Positions 60,120-64,000 of a DNA stretch of 64,000 nucleotides are shown here, in pieces. Position 1 is the stretch's first letter, and the number at the start of each line of letters is the position of its first letter. The DNA comes from Ctena decussata (Eukaryota; Mollusca; Bivalvia; Lucinida; Lucinidae), in assembly GCA_963989385.1 (NCBI GenBank), contig OZ022503.1, positions 65,198,123 to 65,262,122 on the forward strand, written 5' to 3'. The notes beneath the pieces were generated by a model, which was not told where the DNA came from, made no database searches, and was given only the letters and a program-made list of their open reading frames with translations. The position numbers and the translations under genes are program-made.

Positions 60120-60300
60120 TGTTCCAGACAAGAATAGGTTACAGGGATAATTTAGGGATAATCTTCCATAAAACATGTTATTATCCCTCATAAAAACTGT
60201 CTTTTCGACAGTTCTAAGGTGGGGTCACAACGTTTTTGTCGAGAAATAAGAAAATTATCTTAGAATTATCCTCAAAACCCCATCTTATCTGGAGTTCTGA
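60120..60300. mobile_element. Palindromic MITE, same family as 59790-59975
   Basis: GGGATAATCTTCC, then AACTGTCTTTTCGACAGTT as centre, GGTGGGGTCACAACG, AGAAATAAGAAAATTATC and TAGAATTATCCTCAAAACCC at the right end. Confidence 0.6.
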
Positions 60301-60534
60301 ACACTATTTCAGCAAAAGAATGAGACTGATTTCTGTACCTAAATGTAAGTTAACGGGGGTTTATTATATGACGATTGTATGAACTGCATGATTTTATTGA
60401 AAAGTTACAAAAGTTTTTCCATGATCAAATTAAAAGAGCATCATATACTCAAGAAACAATGATTATTAAACCAACAAAAAATGAGAAAACCATATTTATT
60501 TGGTTATAAGACCAGGGGCCATATTTATAAAACG

Positions 60535-60717
60535 ACTTAAGTGGTTGCTATGCTATTGCTAAGGCTAAATTTCTTTGAAGGAGATTCCCTACAACTATGA
60601 ATTTTGCTATGGAGGAACAGTCTTTTTCAGACTGTTCCTCCAGAGCAAATTTCATAGTTGTAGGGAATCTCCAACATAGAAATTTAGCCTTAGCAACAGC
60701 ATAGCAACGACTTAAGT
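60535..60717. repeat. 183-bp near-perfect palindrome
   Basis: ACTTAAGTGGTTGCTATGC pairs with GCATAGCAACGACTTAAGT; TTGCTAAGGCTAAATTTCT pairs with AGAAATTTAGCCTTAGCAA; GGAGATTCCCTACAACTATG pairs with CATAGTTGTAGGGAATCTCC; centre GGAGGAACAGTCTTTTTCAG / CTGTTCCTCC. Outer TATAAAA-type sequence also matches. One of the cleanest foldbacks in the window. Confidence 0.9.
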
Positions 60718-60794
60718 GCTTTTATACATAATTACCACCCCAGGTTTTCCCTCCTCTAGAATTACCACAAAATCTGAACTAGTATTGTGTTATT

Positions 60795-60905
60795 CTGCTA
60801 TAAGATGTGTTTTTCCCTCCAAAACAATCAAAAAATCTAGATCTGTCTTATTTTTGGGGTTGTTTATCAAGGGAAAAAACATGTCGTATAACCAAATAAA
60901 TATAA
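60795..60905. repeat. Diverged MITE, CTCCAAAACAAT family
   Basis: GTTTTTCCCTCCAAAACAAT and AAAATCTAGATCTGTCTT, then GGGGTTGTTT and CGTATAACCAAATAAATATA. A right arm shorter than in 54241 or 56096. Confidence 0.55.
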
Positions 60906-61025
60906 TGTGAAACAGCATAATTTTGCACATACAAAACAATGGCCCTGACCTGACCAGCAAGCACATTCACATAGTCTATTAATGACCTTTGCTGGTCTGT
61001 ATGATTTCTTTGTCGAAAAAAAAAT

Positions 61026-61257
61026 ATGAGCAGTGACATGACAAAACTAACAGAATGAAATGTGCGTCCGGTGAAGACTCAGATCAGCCAGGGCATCAGC
61101 CCAGTCTGATCAGAGTCTTTGTTGTAATGAGTAGCTAAGGGTCTCAGCTACCGCCATGTTGACAACAAAGCCTGATCAGACTGGGCAGATGCCTAAGCTG
61201 ATCTAAGTCTTTCCCGGGTGCACACCCACTTTGTTGGTTTTGTAGTCTCGCAGCTTA
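61026..61257. mobile_element. Foldback MITE, TGAGCCGCGACAC family, diverged copy
   Basis: TGAGCAGTGACATGACAAAA at the left, TTTGTAGTCTCGCAGCTTA at the right, with GACTCAGATCAGCCAGGGC and ACTGGGCAGATGCC inside. Confidence 0.7.
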
Positions 61258-61367
61258 TATATAGATAACACTGATCCTGATCAGATCAGCTCTCATATTC
61301 GAAAATGATTTGGTAAAGTACTAAACTTAGATTGTTTTTTTTTTTCATAAACACATATTTTTGTCAG

Positions 61368-61410
61368 ATCTCATTAGACACCATCGAAGTGACAATTATA
61401 AGATCCCATG
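61368..61410 (+). other. Exon-like segment, unassigned
   Basis: The polypyrimidine acceptor (T-run, ATTTTTGTCAG) and donor CATG/GTAAGT bracket 43 bp with one open frame (ISLDTIEVTIIRSH). No partner exon was found on the plus strand to either side. Confidence 0.2.
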
Positions 61411-61803
61411 GTAAGTTTTCAAAAAGGCTAATTCCAGTATATGAATGCAACTTGCTTGTTGAATGAGCCTACACTTAAAGTGTCAATGTTTTCAAATGTT
61501 AATATCCAAACCACATGTGAAAGAAATGTCTCTAAAGTCATTTTACTTGTGTTACAACACGAAAAATCACTATACAAAAAATCAAGCAAAACTGGAATTT
61601 ATCACAGTGGCGTGTTGTTGGTGATCAGAATGTAATTATTTGACCTTTAAGTTCAATTCTGGATACAGACTGGACTGAACATAGCTAGACCATGTAATCT
61701 AGATTGCGTTCCAATAGCTCACAAGGATAAAATCCAATTTCGCTAACTTAAACTGGACGCTGATGATAATTGATGAAAAATTTAAGTAATGAAGATGACA
61801 TGT

Positions 61804-61925
61804 TTATTTCCCAACTGGCTTGAGGTTAGCAGTGACCATGGCAACAGTCTCAGATTCCTCGTATGTCAAATCCTTCACTCTTTTGATCTTCACCTGGCTA
61901 GTAAGATTGTAACCTCCTGCACCCT
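61804..61925 (-). CDS. Unrecognised gene, terminal exon
   Basis: Begins with AG completing a Lys codon, encodes GAGGYNLTSQVKIKRVKDL then TYEESETVAMVTANLKPVGK, and stops with TAA at 61806-61804. Confidence 0.75.
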
Positions 61926-63262
61926 CTGAAATCACAAAAGTTTCATGAATAAATAACAGGAATTCTCTGAAAGGTTATGTTGCAGCTGCTTTTACTGTAA
62001 AAATTCTATATGCTGGGACTGATCAAAGTTGTTATTGCTTTTTCTATTGGCTCTATGCAATCAAAACCTCTGTAGCATTCAGAATTCTCCGATAGTGTTT
62101 GGTGGAAAAGATGACACAAACACTCTTTAAACGTTCGTTCCATGGGGGTCCCCCTCCAAATTTTCTCCTCGAATTTATATGAATCGCAGAAATGACCAAG
62201 AGGGTGTCGAAAACCTTGGATTTCCGAAAATCCATGGAAAATTCACAGCCCTGCAGTGTGTAGTTTCATTATACCATTCACTAAATTCCCATCAGCAAGG
62301 GCATGCAAGTAAATCCCAGTCCACAAGAGCATACAACATCTGCCACTGCAAATGTAGTGATGCCAGAGCTCCATTACCAAGGCATTTCAGAGCCACCAGT
62401 ATACAGTCAACAAACAGATGCTAAACATGAACCCTAAGTTGCCATGTTATATGTCATTTTACTGTCAATTCCAGTCTGGAATTCACAATGGAAAGGTCAC
62501 ATGAACCTGGAAAACCAAACTTGAAGCTTAGTACATGCTAATGAATTAGTCTTCTCAGGAGGCTCAAATAACTCAAATATTAATACAGCTTTATACACTA
62601 ACGACCTACTCTGACATCTCAAGAGGCTAAAATGTTTTTACTCAGATAATATAATTAGGGGATGACTACTCAAAATTGTCATTTGGGGAGGTAAATTGTT
62701 GGTTTTATGGTCGGAAATTTCGTTTTACGGCGACGCGCCAGCGAGCCGTAAAACGCAATTTGCGACCATAAAACCGATGATTTACCTCCCCAAATGACAA
62801 TTTTCAATACAGTTATCCCATTCTAATGCACTTTTCACATTTTCACCTTTAAAAGTGTGATACTTTGCCCCCATTGCAAGCGCTTTCAGATGCGTAAAAC
62901 CATACGTCAGCCAATGAGAAGTGACGTTTCTTAATGACGTCGGGTTTGCGACAGTATATCGCTGAATTTTATAATACTGTCGCAAATTTTTGACGTTATT
63001 CAATCAGACGTCGTGTTATATTTGTAAGTGCATTAGAATACAGCTTTATAGGCTAATGACTTACTCCTGTCAAGAGGCTAAAATATAGTTACTGAAACAT
63101 TATAATACAGTGTTCTATGTCAATGACTTACTCTTTTCAAGGGGCTCAACTCCACACAGTCTCTGAAGATGGTAGTTCTCTACCTTGCTCTCAATATGGT
63201 CCTTAATAAATGTCTTGTTTCTCCACCCAACCACCACTATTGGACACTTGGGGCTCCCTTCA
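61804..63262 (-). CDS. Unrecognised gene, last two coding exons (5' part beyond the window)
   Basis: Exons on the minus strand: 63262-63132 (131 bp) and 61925-61804 (122 bp). Both have clean signals (acceptors TTTTTTAACAG and GATTTCAG, donor GTAAGT); phase 1 joins to phase 1. The 83-residue C-terminus contains PIVVVGWRNKTFIKDHIES, LCGVEPLEKKGAGGYNLTSQ and ends TANLKPVGK. It is hydrophobic then basic, with no transmembrane segment or named motif that I recognise. AATAAA (61808-61803) overlaps the TAA stop. Upstream exons were not found between 63263 and 64000. Confidence 0.75.
62672..62804. repeat. 133-bp palindrome in the last intron of the unrecognised gene
   Basis: AAAATTGTCATTTGGGGAGG pairs with CCTCCCCAAATGACAATTTT; GGTTTTATGGTCG pairs with CGACCATAAAACC; CGTTTTACGGC pairs with GCCGTAAAACG around GACGCGCCAGCG. 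Confidence 0.9.
62820..63039. mobile_element. MITE with ATTCTAATGCACTT ends
   Basis: ATTCTAATGCACTT at the left and AAGTGCATTAGAAT at the right are exact inverted repeats. Inner GCGACAGTATA...TATACTGTCGC-like and GACGT motifs pair too. It ends 92 bp before the exon at 63132. Confidence 0.75.
63132..63262 (-). CDS. Unrecognised gene, penultimate exon
   Basis: 131 bp. One base completes a codon, then EGSPKCPIVVVGWRNKTF, IKDHIESKVENYHLQRLC and GVEPLEK, with a phase-1 donor A/GTAAGTC. Confidence 0.72.
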
Positions 63263-63462
63263 CTGTTAAAAAATACAGAGGTCAAAACAAGCCCAACTTT
63301 TGGGTGAAATTTGAACAACATTTATCTTATGAGCCATATCATGCACAAATTCGCTTTATGTACATGTATAAATCTACAAACACGAAGACTCAAACAGTAT
63401 TTGTATTTGCGCAGTATGCCCCAAGCCTTCACATTTGGCCTGTTGATTCCTTTTGATCCTTT

Positions 63463-63512
63463 GTGACCTCTCATTAGAACTGCCTCTAATGAGGGGTCAC
63501 AACATGTTAATT
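63463..63512. repeat. Short palindrome, GTGACC.CTCATTAGAACTGCC family
   Basis: GTGACCTCTCATTAGAACTGC runs straight into CTCTAATGAGGGGTCAC; both outer AT-rich arms of the full MITE are missing. Confidence 0.65.
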
Positions 63513-63764
63513 TGAGCAACCAGAGACATCACATACAACTTATCTACCAATTATCAACATTTCCCATATCTGGAGCACAGATTAACAGTGACACAGAGTC
63601 AATCTTTATGATCAATTCTTAACAAAATGTTCACTTTCAGATCTTTGTTCAGGGCAGCCCAGAAATAAATGACCAGTTCCAGAAATAAGTGACCTGTAGG
63701 TGAAGTAATTAGCCCTGCATTAAACCAGATTTTAGTTAATTCACAAGGCTCTAGCAAACTTCTC

Positions 63765-63985
63765 AGGGGAAGCAATTCCACCATTTGCTAAGTGCATCCC
63801 TTCTCATTGGCAGTCAACTATTATAGGAAAGAATTTGCTTCTCTAGGAGCAAATTCTTTCCTTTAAGAGTTGACCCCATTTTGGAAGGGCTTAGTCTTCC
63901 GAGGAAGCAAATGGAAAATCAAAACAGCTGTTTCCTATTATCAAAATGGCGGATAAGTATGGATGTGTACCCACACACCTTTAAT
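63765..63985. mobile_element. MITE, GGGGAAGCAATTCC / AAAATGGCGGATAAG family
   Basis: Most complete copy: GGGGAAGCAATTCCACC, AGGAAAGAATTTGCTTC / GAGCAAATTCTTTCCT hairpin, ACCCCATTTTGGAAGGGC, AGGAAGCAAATGGAAAATC, CAAAATGGCGGATAAG, GTGTACCCACACACCTTTAA. Confidence 0.65.
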
Positions 63986-64000
63986 GTGAAATTGTCAAAT

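Overview
This window looks like nuclear DNA of a bivalve mollusc. That is an inference. It rests on the AT-rich base composition, spliced genes with short exons (31-131 bp except a long terminal exon) in kilobase introns, tRNA-headed SINEs resembling molluscan V-SINEs, several elements built from ~160-450 bp tandem monomers with GACG-rich ends, and very many small palindromic (foldback/MITE) elements. Nothing bacterial is present: no operons, rRNA or CRISPR.

Three host genes can be supported. (1) OSGEP (Kae1/Tcs-type tRNA N6-threonylcarbamoyladenosine synthase subunit) is complete on the minus strand, with twelve exons from 22993 down to 6142. Every splice phase matches and they give a 335-residue protein. 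(2) RP9 (PAP-1-like splicing-associated protein) is complete on the plus strand, with six exons from 48672 to 57564 and 255 residues. (3) The last two coding exons (63262-61804) of an unrecognised minus-strand gene enter from the right edge.

The one long open reading frame is an apparently intact pogo/Tigger-type transposase at 36973-39312. It has an N-terminal helix-turn-helix, a CENP-B-type domain, a DD35D catalytic core, a lysine-rich linker and a C-terminal C4HC3 (PHD-like) zinc finger. Its first exon appears to be a 15-bp coding exon joined across a 483-bp intron.

Layout. 0-6 kb: tandem-repeat elements, a SINE and palindromes. 6-23 kb: OSGEP, its introns filled with MITEs, tandem-monomer elements, a SINE and a nested hAT-like MITE. 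23-28.7 kb: a 5.5-kb element bounded by inverted repeats and TA duplications, starting about 160 bp upstream of the OSGEP start codon and holding a candidate terminal exon. 28.7-34 kb: minisatellite, LINE tail, and a 2.3-kb tandem-monomer element with a nested insertion. 34.5-36.7 kb: a 2.1-kb inverted-repeat element. 36.8-40.9 kb: the pogo-like transposase region, with a 1-kb element with a 10-bp target duplication just downstream. 41-43.4 kb: a SINE, palindromes and a poly-C tract. 43.4-48.1 kb: a minus-strand CR1/L2/jockey-like LINE broken by two different DNA elements only 15 bp apart; removing both restores its reading frame across the junctions. 48.7-57.6 kb: RP9, with hAT-like and pogo-like elements in its introns and a SINE in its 3' end. 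58-64 kb: MITEs, large palindromes and the partial third gene.

The genes do not form a pathway together. The main story is two conserved housekeeping genes kept intact in a region dominated by nested mobile DNA, some of it within tens of bases of exon borders. All coordinates were read by eye. Spliced-gene boundaries were checked by phase arithmetic; repeat boundaries are approximate unless a target duplication is given.
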